From: Desulfonema magnum
Lineage (GTDB): Bacteria > Desulfobacterota > Desulfobacteria > Desulfobacterales > 4be13
Assembly: GCF_017377395.1 (NCBI RefSeq)
Contig: NZ_CP061800.1
Span: forward strand, 1,364,001 to 1,428,000
Length of the DNA stretch: 64,000 nt
Direction: 5' to 3'
Position numbers and translations under genes: made by a program. Each line of letters begins with the position of its first letter. The stretch's first letter is position 1. Below, piece by piece: positions 17,777-26,285 of this stretch. The notes under the pieces are model-generated. The model was given only the letters and a program-made list of their open reading frames with translations, was not told the origin of the DNA and ran no database searches.

Positions 17777-19984
17777 TTGAGTAAGAAGTATGGTATTTGC
17801 GGTCTCTGTTTTCATAGTCCGGGCTGTGGTGTTGTCGTACATTTTGATGAACAAGGTAAAATAGACCGGTTGGAACCGGATCCTGATGCGCCTGTTGGCA
17901 GTATTTTATGCCCTATTGCAGACAGCGCAAAGGAAGTTATTTATTCTGAAAGGAGATTAAAACATCCGTTAAAGCGAGTCGGTCCCAAAGGAACCCATGA
18001 ATTTGAAAGGATTTCCTGGGATGAGGCGTTTGATATCATTGTAAGCAAGTTTAACGAATTAAAGGAAAAATACGGACCCGAAACCGTTGGCTTTTATGCA
18101 GGCACTGGCTCATATGAAAGGGCTTTCAAAGACATCTATAAATTAAAAGGATCAGAAATTTATCTGGCCTCCAGTGTATTGTTTCCTTTTGGTTCTCCCA
18201 ATACATTTGGCGTGGGCGCGCCCTGTTACACATCATTAGGGGTTTTGGCACCCAAGCTCACAATGGGATGTCTGCACATAGACATGTTTTCAGATGTTGA
18301 TAATTCTGATCTGATACTGGTATGGGGCACAGATCCTTCTACTTCCACGCCGCCGGAGATGTTTGAACGGTTAAAAAAAGCTTCTGAGGAAGGGGCTGAA
18401 ATCATTGTCATAGATCCCAGAAAAACAAAAGCGGCCGAGTTGGAAGGTAGCGAATGGATCACCATCAGACCCGGATCAGACGGGGCATTGGCGCTGGGTT
18501 TGTGTCATATTCTCATAAGAGACAATCTCTATGATGAGGAATTTGTTGAAGACTGGACTTTGGGCTTTGATGAATTCTCAGACTATGTAAAAGATTTTAC
18601 GCCGGAATATGTGTCGGAACTGACAGGAATAGATGAAAACACCATTGAACGTCTGGCAGAAAGCATCGCTGATGCCGAAGGCGCGTCATATATCATGTAC
18701 ACAGGTTTGGAATATACCAAAAGCGGCGTCCAAAACATACGGGCTGTGATGGTATTATGGGCTTTGGCCGGGCAGTTGGATGTGGAAGGGGGGCGTTGTT
18801 TTCTGAGAAGGGAAAATACCATTCCCTTAGCCACGAGCAGGCAAATTAAAACCCCGGGGTTTGACAAATCAATTGGTAAGGATAAGTTTCCTGTTTATGC
18901 GCTGTATTGCGGCGGAGAACCCCATGCCTCTCTTTTACCAAAATCTGTTATAGATGGCTTACCTTACAAAATCAGGTCGTTGTTCGTGTTAGGGGCATCA
19001 TTGATAACCTCCTGGCCCAATCCGAATCTTTGGCGAAAAGCACTACGGGAATTGGAATTTTTGGTAACAACAGATTTACAGCTTACCCAGGACGCGGCGT
19101 ATGCAGATATCGTATTACCGGCAACAACCGCATTTGAGCAGGAGTCCTATTGTTATTATGGCTGCTCATTAAGACTGAGGGAAAAGATGATCGAACCGGT
19201 CGGCGAGGGCAGGCCCAGTTATCATATTCTGGCGGAACTCGCCAAACGTCTCGGATACGGGCACCTGTATCCGCAAAATCAGGAAGAGCTGCTTGAATAT
19301 ATACTGAGTGGCTCAGGCTTTACTGTTGAAGAACTGATGAAGGCTGATAAAAATGTGCTTAAAAACTGTGATACAGAGATGGAATATCGGAAATGGGAAA
19401 AAGGCCTGTTGCGAAGTGATGGCAAACCAGGTTTTGAAACACCGTCAGGCAAATTTGAGATTAAATCCACTGTGCTGGAGAAATACGGATATGACGGCCT
19501 TCCAAAATATAAGGAATCTGATGAGACATCTGTGAGCAATCCCAAATTGTTTAAAAGATATCCATTGGTTTTGGGAACAGGTCCGTTTAAACCGGATATG
19601 AAGTCCTGTTTGCGGGCCATCCCCAGTTTTATTGAAAAATATCCGTATCCTGCGGTTGAAATAAATGAATCAGATGCCAAAGATCGTGGTATAGAAATGG
19701 GGGATACGGTCGCCATCAAAACAGCCCGCGGCTCGGTCACGATGAGGGCTTATGTTACAGATAAGATTATGCAAGGCTTTGTCTATGCACCGGTAGGCGG
19801 CGGCGGTCCCATAGGCACAGATGAATGGAAACAGGCAAATGTCAATATCCTGACAGATTTTGAACAGTTTGATGAAATATCAGGTTTTCCAGTTTATAAA
19901 ACATTGTTGTGTCAGGTAAAAAAAAAGAAACGAAAACGCAGGGGAGTTGCTGCTCAGGATCCGAGCTTAGGCTGCGTGGGGTGA
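17777..19984 (+). CDS. Molybdopterin-dependent oxidoreductase, cytoplasmic (DMSO reductase superfamily)
   Basis: 735 aa with a TTG start chosen because AGGAGG lies 8 bases upstream. The N-terminus binds a 4Fe-4S cluster through C8-x2-C11-x5-C17-x27-C45. The Mo-bis-MGD domains follow (WDEAFDIIVSKFNELKEKYG, VWGTDPSTSTPPEMFERL, IVIDPRKTKAAELEG), and the C-terminal dinucleotide-binding domain starts at about residue 590 (YPLVLGTGPFKP). C155 in GAPCYTS is a candidate metal ligand. There is no twin-arginine signal, so it should act in the cytoplasm. No electron-transfer subunit is adjacent. Substrate unknown. Confidence 0.85.
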   Translation: MSKKYGICGLCFHSPGCGVVVHFDEQGKIDRLEPDPDAPVGSILCPIADSAKEVIYSERRLKHPLKRVGPKGTHEFERISWDEAFDIIVSKFNELKEKYGPETVGFYAGTGSYERAFKDIYKLKGSEIYLASSVLFPFGSPNTFGVGAPCYTSLGVLAPKLTMGCLHIDMFSDVDNSDLILVWGTDPSTSTPPEMFERLKKASEEGAEIIVIDPRKTKAAELEGSEWITIRPGSDGALALGLCHILIRDNLYDEEFVEDWTLGFDEFSDYVKDFTPEYVSELTGIDENTIERLAESIADAEGASYIMYTGLEYTKSGVQNIRAVMVLWALAGQLDVEGGRCFLRRENTIPLATSRQIKTPGFDKSIGKDKFPVYALYCGGEPHASLLPKSVIDGLPYKIRSLFVLGASLITSWPNPNLWRKALRELEFLVTTDLQLTQDAAYADIVLPATTAFEQESYCYYGCSLRLREKMIEPVGEGRPSYHILAELAKRLGYGHLYPQNQEELLEYILSGSGFTVEELMKADKNVLKNCDTEMEYRKWEKGLLRSDGKPGFETPSGKFEIKSTVLEKYGYDGLPKYKESDETSVSNPKLFKRYPLVLGTGPFKPDMKSCLRAIPSFIEKYPYPAVEINESDAKDRGIEMGDTVAIKTARGSVTMRAYVTDKIMQGFVYAPVGGGGPIGTDEWKQANVNILTDFEQFDEISGFPVYKTLLCQVKKKKRKRRGVAAQDPSLGCVG

Positions 19985-20156
19985 TAAATTATAAACTGAA
20001 TTTTTGTGTAACTCCTACTAATAATGACACCCTTCCGTCCTGAAGAAAAAAGAAAAACATTGGTGATGTCCCAAATCCGGAGATAACGTCATGCCCGCCG
20101 GAGCCACCTGTCTCGCCCACCCTGCATTTCGGGTATTCTATTTTTTGGGGAATCCC

Positions 20157-20306
20157 TAAGTACCTAACCATAAGTTTTCGATATTTGCCAGGGAAAGAAA
20201 CCCGGCTTTTTCCCGGAATGATCCGCCTCCGGTGAGGGAAAAAGCCGGATTTCTCCGCTGTTCACGGAAAAAAAGATGTATAAAAAAACTCTTGATCGGG
20301 TACTTA
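20157..20306. repeat. MITE-like element, TAAGTACC family, copy B
   Basis: It runs in the opposite orientation to copy A: TAAGTACCTAACCATAAGTT at the left, CTCTTGATCGGGTACTTA at the right, with the AAACCCGGCTTTTT stem inside. The stretch 19985-20156 before it has no gene I can support. Confidence 0.8.
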
Positions 20307-20324
20307 CTTAAATGGTCATAATCT

Positions 20325-20490
20325 GGGGTGTCTAAAAATGCCATTTTTTACCATTATTTTTTACCCGGTTTTTTGTTCCCCGGGGGTTCGCTCCGACAAG
20401 TTCGGCGAACGACCCGCGGCCGTGCCCCGGGTCTGTCGGAGGACAAATTCGAAAAGCGGTCAAAGAAAATTAGCTGATTTAGACACCCCG
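20325..20490. repeat. Inverted-repeat element with GGGGTGTCTAAA ends
   Basis: GGGGTGTCTAAA at 20325-20336 and TTTAGACACCCC at 20479-20490 are perfect complements around a GC-rich centre rich in CCCGGG and TCGGCGAAC. It is a single copy in this window. With copy B before it, it fills the 634-base gap ahead of the phosphatase. Confidence 0.65.
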
Positions 20491-20618
20491 GTTCAGACAG
20501 CTTTTATAAATAACAGCAGGCTGTAAGATTCTGACATAACGAGAGTATATATATTTTAACTACTGAATTTTTTTAACATAATCCAAGTTATATTTTCTGA
20601 AATCAGAGCGTTTGTGAT

Positions 20619-21149
20619 ATGAAAAAACAACAGGATGTGCCGCTTTATGACTCTTATTGGGTAATACCGGGCAAAGTGTTGGCAGGAGAATATCCGCCAC
20701 AAAGCATGAAAAAATGCAGAGCCATGTTACGTTGCCTGCTTGAAAACAGCATCACTTTTTTCATGAATTTTACGGAAAAGGGAGAAAAAAGGCTGAAATC
20801 TTATGAAACGCTGCTGCATGAGGAGGCCGACGCTCTTAGGGTTTCAGTCGAACATCACAGGATTCCGATTCAGGATTTTAAGACAGCGGAACCGGAAAAA
20901 ATACGACAGATTATAAACCTTATTGATTCTGCCCTGGCAAAGGGACATAAGGTTTATATTCATTGCTTCGCAGGTGTCGGACGGACAGGGATGATCGCGG
21001 GCTGTTATCTGGTGCAACACGGACTGAGCAGTGGCGAAGCCCTGAGCAGACTTGATCATCTGAAACAGGGAACAGGATATGAAAGAGAAACGATTCCCCA
21101 TACTTTGAAACAAAGGCGGGTGGTGCAAAACTGGTCAGCAACGATATGA
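20619..21149 (+). CDS. Dual-specificity/tyrosine-type protein phosphatase
   Basis: 176 aa cysteine-based phosphatase. The active-site loop HCFAGVGRTG starts at residue 115, with C116 the nucleophile and R122 the phosphate-binding arginine. The likely general acid is the aspartate in IPIQDFKTAEP upstream of it. No signal peptide or membrane segment is present, so it is cytoplasmic. The substrate could be a phosphoprotein, nucleotide or phosphoinositide-like molecule; sequence does not decide. No kinase gene is adjacent. It stands alone between repeat-filled gaps. Confidence 0.88.
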   Translation: MKKQQDVPLYDSYWVIPGKVLAGEYPPQSMKKCRAMLRCLLENSITFFMNFTEKGEKRLKSYETLLHEEADALRVSVEHHRIPIQDFKTAEPEKIRQIINLIDSALAKGHKVYIHCFAGVGRTGMIAGCYLVQHGLSSGEALSRLDHLKQGTGYERETIPHTLKQRRVVQNWSATI

Positions 21150-21277
21150 AATCAATTGGTTAATTATCAATTCAGCTTCTCACTGTTTGCAAGGAGGGGC
21201 GTAATTGCAAATTGGAGGAGTGGTTTCAGTCCCGGAGGGACAGGAGAATAGCCCTGCAATTTATTGGCAGCACGGAA

Positions 21278-21427
21278 TAAATACCTAACCATAAATTTTT
21301 AATATCTGCCCGGGGAAGAAACCCGGCTTTTTTCCGGAATGATGCGTCTCCGATAAAGGAAAAAGCCGGGTTTCTCCGACGCTCGCAGAAAAAAAGTAAT
21401 ATAAAAAACTTTTGCTCAGGTACTTAT
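21278..21427. repeat. MITE-like element, TAAGTACC family, copy C
   Basis: Same orientation as copy B, starting TAAATACCTAACCATAAATT and ending TTTTGCTCAGGTACTTA, with the AAACCCGGCTTTTTT stem. Just upstream, 21205-21270 carries a GTCCCGGAGGGAC mini-hairpin between ATTGCAAAT and CAATTTAT arms, possibly another small repeat. No gene lies between 21150 and 21573. Confidence 0.8.
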
Positions 21428-21573
21428 AAGCTTCCCCAAACAGCTGCTCAGTTTCGTTTTGACAGAAATCTCCTGCCGGAGCTTTATCATTTCCTTGATA
21501 AGCTGGGAAAAGATGAATTTTAATGAGGACTTGAAATAAATACGACAGAAACAAGACTCAGTAAGGAAACAGA

Positions 21574-22716
21574 ATGAATAATAGCGAAACTGAACCTCTC
21601 GTTAATAAAGATAAAATTAAAGTCATTGCTTCAAAAGATAACTGGATTGAAGGAGAGGCTTTAAAACAACTGGAAAAAACTGCCCAGCTCCCTGGAATCC
21701 TTAAAGCAATTGGCCTTCCGGACATTCACCCCGGCCGAGGAACGCCTGTGGGAGCGGCATTTGTCAGCAAAAAAATTATTTATCCTCATCTTATAGGAAA
21801 TGATGTGGGATGCGGAATCGGACTCTGGAAAACAAATCTCAAAAAGCGAAAATTCAAGCGTGACAAATGGATAAAAAAACTCTCAGAGCTGGAGAAACCC
21901 TGGGCCGGTGACAGGACAGAATGGTTATCAGCCCATGGACTTGAATCTTCTGATTCAGACCATGCCCTCGGAACCATTGGCAGCGGCAATCATTTTGCAG
22001 AATTACAGGCCATTGAGAAAATATATGACCAGAATATTTGCGATGAGCTGCAACTCGATAAAAAGCTCTTAATGATGGTTATTCACAGCGGATCACGGGA
22101 TATCGGAGATGCTTTGTTCAGAAGCTTCGCAGAAGAGCACAGGGCACAGGGCTTGCAGTCTGATACAAATGAAGCAAAAGACTATCTTGAGAGACATGAT
22201 TATGCTTTGAAATGGGCTGCTGCAAGCCGGGCATTAATTGCCCACAGAATGTCCGAAAAACTGGGTGGCGAATGTGAAAGCGTGCTGGATATTTTTCATA
22301 ATGCTATTTCCAAAATTGAATCACACGAAGAATTATGGCTGCATCGCAAGGGGGCTGCCCCTTCTGACTGCGGCTGTGTCGTCATTCCCGGGACCCGGGG
22401 ATCACTCAGTTATCTTGTCTCTCCCATAGGAGATCAGCGCCAAAATGCCTGGTCATTGCCCCACGGAGCAGGACGGAAATGGAACCGAAGCACTACAAAA
22501 GCGCGATTGAAATCCCGTTATAATGCGGATTCATTCCTGAAAACGGATTTAGGCGGATATGTGATATGCGAGGATAAAAAATTATTGTTTGAAGAAGCGC
22601 CCCAGGCATATAAAAATATTGATACTGTCATAAATGATATGCTTGAGGCAGGGATCATTACCATTGTGGCGACCTTAAGGCCTTTAATTACTTACAAGGT
22701 CAGAAAATCATCATGA
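21574..22716 (+). CDS. RNA-splicing ligase RtcB-family protein, PrfH-associated type
   Basis: 380 aa GTP- and Mn-dependent RNA ligase that joins 2',3'-cyclic phosphate (or 3'-phosphate) to 5'-OH ends. Metal and nucleotide residues are present: GNDVGCGIG (D77, C80), GSGNHF (N139, H140), HSGSR from H171, HRKGAAP (H257) and the guanylylated histidine in SLPHGAGR (H297). It is shorter than the roughly 400-480 aa tRNA-ligase RtcB, which fits the form paired with release factor PrfH. In other genomes the pair repairs and rescues ribosomes cut in the decoding centre. Here prfH lies 2 kb away after an insertion. Confidence 0.9.
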   Translation: MNNSETEPLVNKDKIKVIASKDNWIEGEALKQLEKTAQLPGILKAIGLPDIHPGRGTPVGAAFVSKKIIYPHLIGNDVGCGIGLWKTNLKKRKFKRDKWIKKLSELEKPWAGDRTEWLSAHGLESSDSDHALGTIGSGNHFAELQAIEKIYDQNICDELQLDKKLLMMVIHSGSRDIGDALFRSFAEEHRAQGLQSDTNEAKDYLERHDYALKWAAASRALIAHRMSEKLGGECESVLDIFHNAISKIESHEELWLHRKGAAPSDCGCVVIPGTRGSLSYLVSPIGDQRQNAWSLPHGAGRKWNRSTTKARLKSRYNADSFLKTDLGGYVICEDKKLLFEEAPQAYKNIDTVINDMLEAGIITIVATLRPLITYKVRKSS

Positions 22717-22756
22717 AAAAGTAATAAGACAAACTGTCATATCCCGAGGTTCCCGA

Positions 22757-22885
22757 TTCATATAAACGGCCATGATCTGCCGGTCACAACGAAGGATGAA
22801 AGTTTTACAGTTTTTCCTGACACTTAACACCTGACACCTGACACTTTCATATAAACGGCTATGATCTGCCAGTCATAACAACCTA
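22757..22885 (-). repeat. Dispersed approximately 88-bp repeat, reverse-oriented copies
   Basis: Two units starting TTCATATAAACGGC at 22757 and about 22846 carry the ATGATCTGCC and GTCACAACGAAGGATGAAAG segments and the TTAACACCTGACACC microsatellite. This is the complement of the tandem repeat at 1293-1473. The 360-base gap 22717-23076 holds these copies plus AT-rich sequence without a gene. Confidence 0.75.
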
Positions 22886-23076
22886 TGAAAATGAGACTGA
22901 AATTTCTCAATTCTCAATTTTATATAACTATTGACCGGAACAGCATAAAAAAGTATTATCTGAATTATATCATATAGATCAGGTTTGTTTCAGGCAGTAC
23001 GCAGCCTGAAGAGTGATTAAGGATAGTCACGATTATCATTTCATCGGAATGGCAAACTGGGAAAGGCGAAAAAATT

Positions 23077-24099
23077 GTGAGACACAGGATTGATCCGACT
23101 GTTGACTGCGTTTTCAAAGCGGTCCTCGGGAGTGAGAAACATAAAAATCTGCTGATTCATTTTCTTAACGCGGTGCTGGAAAAAGAAAATGACTCGAGGA
23201 TCACGGAAGTGGTCATTATGAACCCTTACAATGAGCGGGAATTTGAAACTGATAAGCTGAGTATTGTGGATATCAGGGCAAAAGACGAAACTGACAGCAC
23301 CTATCAGATTGAGGTGCAGATTTCAGTTCATACCAATCTCCCGTCCAGAATGCTTTATACATGGAGCACGGTTTATCACTCACTTATTGGCAAAGGTGAC
23401 AGCTTTTCTCTTCTGACACCGGTGATCTCGATATGGATACTGACTGGCAATCTGTTTCCGGAGATTGATGACTGCCATATCCCTTTTCTGGCCTGGAATT
23501 CCGAACATGAGATTATGCTGAGTGACCACTTCGGCATACATGTGCTGCAACTGCCCAAATGGCAGGAGAGCCTCGCCGGCCATACTGAAAAGGACCGGTG
23601 GCTGTATTTTTTCAAAGAAGGCAAAAACACGGATCCCGGGGTATTGCCGGATATACTGGACACCGAGGAAATGAGGGAAGCGATGAGTGTTATAAAAGAT
23701 TTTTCAGAAAACCAGAAAAACTATCACCTTTATCAGAGCCGTCTGGCCGCTCTTTCCGAAATAGCGACTTGGAAGGAGGAGGTTGAAAAGGCTGTGCAGG
23801 CTATGAATGAAGCTCGCAGAGAAAAGGAAAATGCCATAAAAAATGCTCTGAAAGAAAAGGAAAAGGCTCAAAAGGCCATAGCAAAAGTTCAGAAAGAAAA
23901 AGAAAAAGCCATAAAAGAGGCTCAGAAAGAAAAGGAAAAAGCCATAAAAGAGGTTCAGAAGGAAAAGGAAAAAGCTCAGAAGGAAAAGGAAAAAGCTCAG
24001 AAGGAAAAGGAAAAAGCTCGGAAGGAAAAGGAAAAGATACAACAAATGCGGCTATTATTAGAGAAAGCCGGAATTGATCCTGATCAGACTGAGGTGTAA
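23077..24099 (+). CDS. Rpn-family PD-(D/E)xK nuclease with long KEKEKA repeat tail
   Basis: 340 aa with a GTG start. The nuclease core lies in the first 220 residues: RHRIDPTVDCVFKAVLGSEKHKNLLIHFLNAVL at the N-terminus, D65 in LSIVDIRAKD, then E79-x-Q81 in YQIEVQIS. Residues about 245-325 are a charged coiled coil built from QKEKEKA heptads, encoded by near-identical tandem units around 23870-24040. The tail differs from the Rpn-type protein at 9929, so the two are distant paralogues. It is the only intact protein gene inside the insertion that separates rtcB from prfH. Confidence 0.85.
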   Translation: MRHRIDPTVDCVFKAVLGSEKHKNLLIHFLNAVLEKENDSRITEVVIMNPYNEREFETDKLSIVDIRAKDETDSTYQIEVQISVHTNLPSRMLYTWSTVYHSLIGKGDSFSLLTPVISIWILTGNLFPEIDDCHIPFLAWNSEHEIMLSDHFGIHVLQLPKWQESLAGHTEKDRWLYFFKEGKNTDPGVLPDILDTEEMREAMSVIKDFSENQKNYHLYQSRLAALSEIATWKEEVEKAVQAMNEARREKENAIKNALKEKEKAQKAIAKVQKEKEKAIKEAQKEKEKAIKEVQKEKEKAQKEKEKAQKEKEKARKEKEKIQQMRLLLEKAGIDPDQTEV

Positions 24100-24162
24100 A
24101 ATTTTAATAATTTAATCATAAAATTCATGTCTTTTGTCAGGAAATCAACGCCGGCAGGCACA

Positions 24163-24266
24163 TAAGTACCCATACAAAATTTTTTGGTATTTTCTCCGGA
24201 GTGCTAAAATAAAATTTTAGCACTCCGGATCAAAAAAATGCCGGAAAATTTATGGACAGGGACTTA
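24163..24266. repeat. MITE-like element, TAAGTACC family, short copy E, with nested palindrome
   Basis: The ends TAAGTACCCATACAAAATTT and AAATTTATGGACAGGGACTTA bracket a perfect 35-bp palindrome at 24195-24229 (TCCGGAGTGCTAAAAT and its mirror). The palindrome is the TCCGGAGTGC family seen at 25398, 27907, 28658 and 62425, so two repeat families are nested here. Confidence 0.75.
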
Positions 24267-24409
24267 AATTACAATTTCCAAAAAGCAAATGACAAACAAA
24301 TCACAAAATATGCCCGGGAATCAGGATGGCGGGCCAATTCAAAATCAGCCGAAATACTGCATATTTCTTCTTTACAAAAGGCAATTTTTTAACTATAACT
24401 ATCTTAAAC

Positions 24410-24483
24410 ATATTGTAAAAGCCAAACCTGTCGTGAGACGGGGACGGAAAGCCACGGGTCTTACGGAGACAGCCGGGTTGCCT
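24410..24483 (+). promoter_or_regulatory. Cyclic-di-GMP-I (GEMM-I) riboswitch aptamer
   Basis: The consensus landmarks are in order: GCCAAACC, a P1b stem CCTGTC-GTGA-GACGGG closed by a GNRA tetraloop, the tetraloop receptor ACGGAAAGCC, then ACGGGTCT..GGAGACAGCC and the closing GGGTTGCC. This matches the GEMM-I class that binds the second messenger cyclic di-GMP. The 3' closing strand is shared with a terminator hairpin, so ligand binding should decide between antitermination and termination. The only downstream gene is prfH at 24685. It lies within the insertion between rtcB and prfH. Confidence 0.85.
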
Positions 24484-24514
24484 TGATTCAGAAAGGTAGC
24501 CCGGCTGTTTTTTT
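24470..24514 (+). terminator. Rho-independent terminator of the GEMM riboswitch
   Basis: CAGCCGGGTTGCC (24470-24482) pairs with GGTAGCCCGGCTG (24495-24507; two G-U pairs) and is followed by seven T. The 5' strand is also the 3' closing strand of the aptamer, so aptamer folding with ligand would compete with the terminator. That predicts an ON switch at high cyclic di-GMP. Confidence 0.85.
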
Positions 24515-24684
24515 GGCTGGCGTGAAGCAATACTGAGATTAAAACATACGGCTTAAATTCGATATGAAAAAATAAATTACAACAGATTCAATTTTTTTGT
24601 GTGTAATTTAAGATGCGGAGCTATGTTTTGAATAACTCAGAATCAAAAACACCTGACACCTTAATATAACTTCAGAAAAACATC

Positions 24685-25329
24685 ATGATTTGCTGGTTAC
24701 AAATTACATCGGGGCGGGGCCCGGAGGAATGCTGCCGGGTGGTTGCTCAGGTTGCCGAAAAAATAGTTTCCGAGGCCAAACAGAGAGCATATAAACCCCA
24801 TATTCTCGAAACAATTCCCGGAATCAGACAACATACCCTCAGATCAGCTTTAATCGCAATTGAAGGAGAAAATGAGATTACGAAATTCATTTCAGAATGG
24901 GAAGGAACCATTCAATGGATTGGAAGAAGCGTATTTCGGCCAAAGCACAAGCGAAAAAACTGGTTTGTCGGAGTGACGTCACTTCAGCCGACAGAGGACG
25001 CACTTTTTCACAAAAAGGATTTCAAAATTGAAAGGATGAGAGCATCGGGTCCCGGAGGACAGCATGTGAATAAAACAGAAACAGCAGTTCGTGTCACCCA
25101 TATACAAACGGGAATAAGTGCTGTGGCTCAGGAAGAACGATCTCAGCACTTTAATCGAAAGCTGGCTCTCACACGCGTTTGCAGGAGACTGGAGCAGGAA
25201 GTCGAAGTCACAGCATTAAAAACGCAGCAGGAACGCTGGCAGTGCCACAATTCACTTGAGAGAGGCAATCCTGTACGAGTATATGAAGGCAGGAATTTCA
25301 AGTTAAAAAAAGTGAGAAGAGAGAAATGA
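24685..25329 (+). CDS. prfH: Peptide chain release factor homologue PrfH
   Basis: 214 aa class-I release-factor-like protein without a stop-codon recognition domain. It starts MICWLQITSGRGPEECCRVV, close to E. coli PrfH, and has the peptidyl-tRNA hydrolysis motif GGQ at 124-126 in RASGPGGQHVNKTETAVR. The pair RtcB-PrfH is known to repair damaged decoding-centre RNA and release stalled peptides. There is no Shine-Dalgarno before the ATG, which fits a gene once coupled to rtcB and now stranded behind an insertion. A cyclic-di-GMP riboswitch with terminator lies 170 bases upstream and may now control it. Confidence 0.9.
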   Translation: MICWLQITSGRGPEECCRVVAQVAEKIVSEAKQRAYKPHILETIPGIRQHTLRSALIAIEGENEITKFISEWEGTIQWIGRSVFRPKHKRKNWFVGVTSLQPTEDALFHKKDFKIERMRASGPGGQHVNKTETAVRVTHIQTGISAVAQEERSQHFNRKLALTRVCRRLEQEVEVTALKTQQERWQCHNSLERGNPVRVYEGRNFKLKKVRREK

Positions 25330-25397
25330 AAAATTCTGGTCTCATTTTTATGCTTTGTTGTGAATGGATTGGTCATGACCGTTTAATAAAAAAATTG

Positions 25398-25475
25398 TCC
25401 GGAGTGCCAAACTTACAGTTTGGCAGGTTTTCGGGTATTAGAAATATTGCCAAACTGTAAGTTCGGCACTCCGGA
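25398..25475. repeat. TCCGGAGTGCCAAACT inverted repeat
   Basis: TCCGGAGTGCCAAACTTACA and TGTAAGTTCGGCACTCCGGA flank a short centre and form a long stem, plausibly ending the prfH transcript. A second small element with GTTCTAAAAGTGG and CCAGTTTTAGAAC ends lies at about 25568-25655. The 365-base gap before tssB holds these two and no gene. Confidence 0.8.
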
Positions 25476-25694
25476 AAAGCTTGAAAATTGAATTTGGTCG
25501 TAGTTTGCCCTTAATGAGAAGCAATAACAAAAATTTTGATTATGGGATATTAGAATTTTTTGGTAATGTTCTAAAAGTGGAGCTAAATTTTTTAACCCTC
25601 TGAATCAATTTGGCAAATATCGGAACAAGTCCAGTTTTAGAACACCACCAATTTTTTTTAAAACCTCAGGTTCATAAGCTTTACGGAGGAGATT

Positions 25695-26285
25695 ATGACA
25701 GAAAGCACACAACACAAACTGGATCGTGTCCGTCCTCCCAGGGTGCAGATCACCTATGATGTGGAGATCGGAGATGCCATTGTCATGAAAGAACTTCCCT
25801 TTGTCGGCGGCATCATGGCTGATTTGTCAGGGAAACCAGAAACAGATGTACCCAGACGTGACCAGGAAGGAAAACTGGTATTTGATAAGGACGGAAACGC
25901 GGAACAAGACAAGGGAAAGCCTCTGCCCAAGCTGAAAGACAGAAAATTTGTACAAATTGACCGGGACAATTTCAATGAGGTTTTGAAAGGGATCAATCCC
26001 CGGGTTGATCTGAGAGTCGCCAATAAGCTGAAAAATGACGACAGCGCGCTCAAGGTTCAGTTGCAGTTCAAAAATATGGAGGATTTTAACCCGGTAAACG
26101 TCCTGAAACAGGTTGAGCCCCTCAGAAAGCTTTATGAGGCAAGGCAGCGTCTGTCAGACCTTCTCACCAAGCTGGATGGGAACGAGGATTTGGAAAAACT
26201 TCTTCAGGAGGTGGTGGATAAGACTGAGGATTTGGAAAAATTAAAGAATCTTGCAACGGTTGAGGAGGATAAAGAAAATGGCTGA
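25695..26285 (+). CDS. tssB: T6SS contractile sheath small subunit TssB
   Basis: 196 aa VipA-type protein that interlocks with TssC to build the sheath. The start QHKLDRVRPPRVQITYDVE and the conserved KELPFVGGIMADLSG are diagnostic, as is IDRDNFNEVLKGINPRVDLRV near residue 98. A good GGAGGA Shine-Dalgarno precedes the ATG. Its last codons overlap the start of tssC by 8 bases, so the two sheath subunits are co-translated. Confidence 0.96.
   Translation: MTESTQHKLDRVRPPRVQITYDVEIGDAIVMKELPFVGGIMADLSGKPETDVPRRDQEGKLVFDKDGNAEQDKGKPLPKLKDRKFVQIDRDNFNEVLKGINPRVDLRVANKLKNDDSALKVQLQFKNMEDFNPVNVLKQVEPLRKLYEARQRLSDLLTKLDGNEDLEKLLQEVVDKTEDLEKLKNLATVEEDKENG

Larger units (their letters stand above)
22700..24688 (+). 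mobile_element. Insertion between rtcB and prfH, flanked by 17-bp direct repeats
   Basis: TCAGAAAATCATCATGA at 22700-22716 (end of rtcB, including its stop) recurs with one mismatch as TCAGAAAAACATCATGA at 24672-24688 (start of prfH, including its ATG). Both contain ATGA, so before the insertion the rtcB stop and prfH start probably overlapped as ATGA. The 1.97 kb between holds dispersed repeats, an Rpn-type gene, a MITE and a cyclic-di-GMP riboswitch. The element type is unknown: no transposase inverted ends were found at the borders. Confidence 0.6.

Noticed and set aside
19989..20171. Minus-strand 60-aa frame after the molybdopterin oxidoreductase
   Set aside because: It overlaps the end of a MITE and has no ribosome site or family match.
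23704..24045. Minus-strand frame rich in FLFLLSFF
   Set aside because: It is the complement of the KEKEKA repeat of the Rpn-type gene and not a membrane protein.
24685..24702. Start of prfH resembles a dispersed-repeat segment (CATGATCTGCCGGTCAC)
   Set aside because: The encoded residues match PrfH of other bacteria, so the similarity is probably chance and not evidence of a repeat-derived start.
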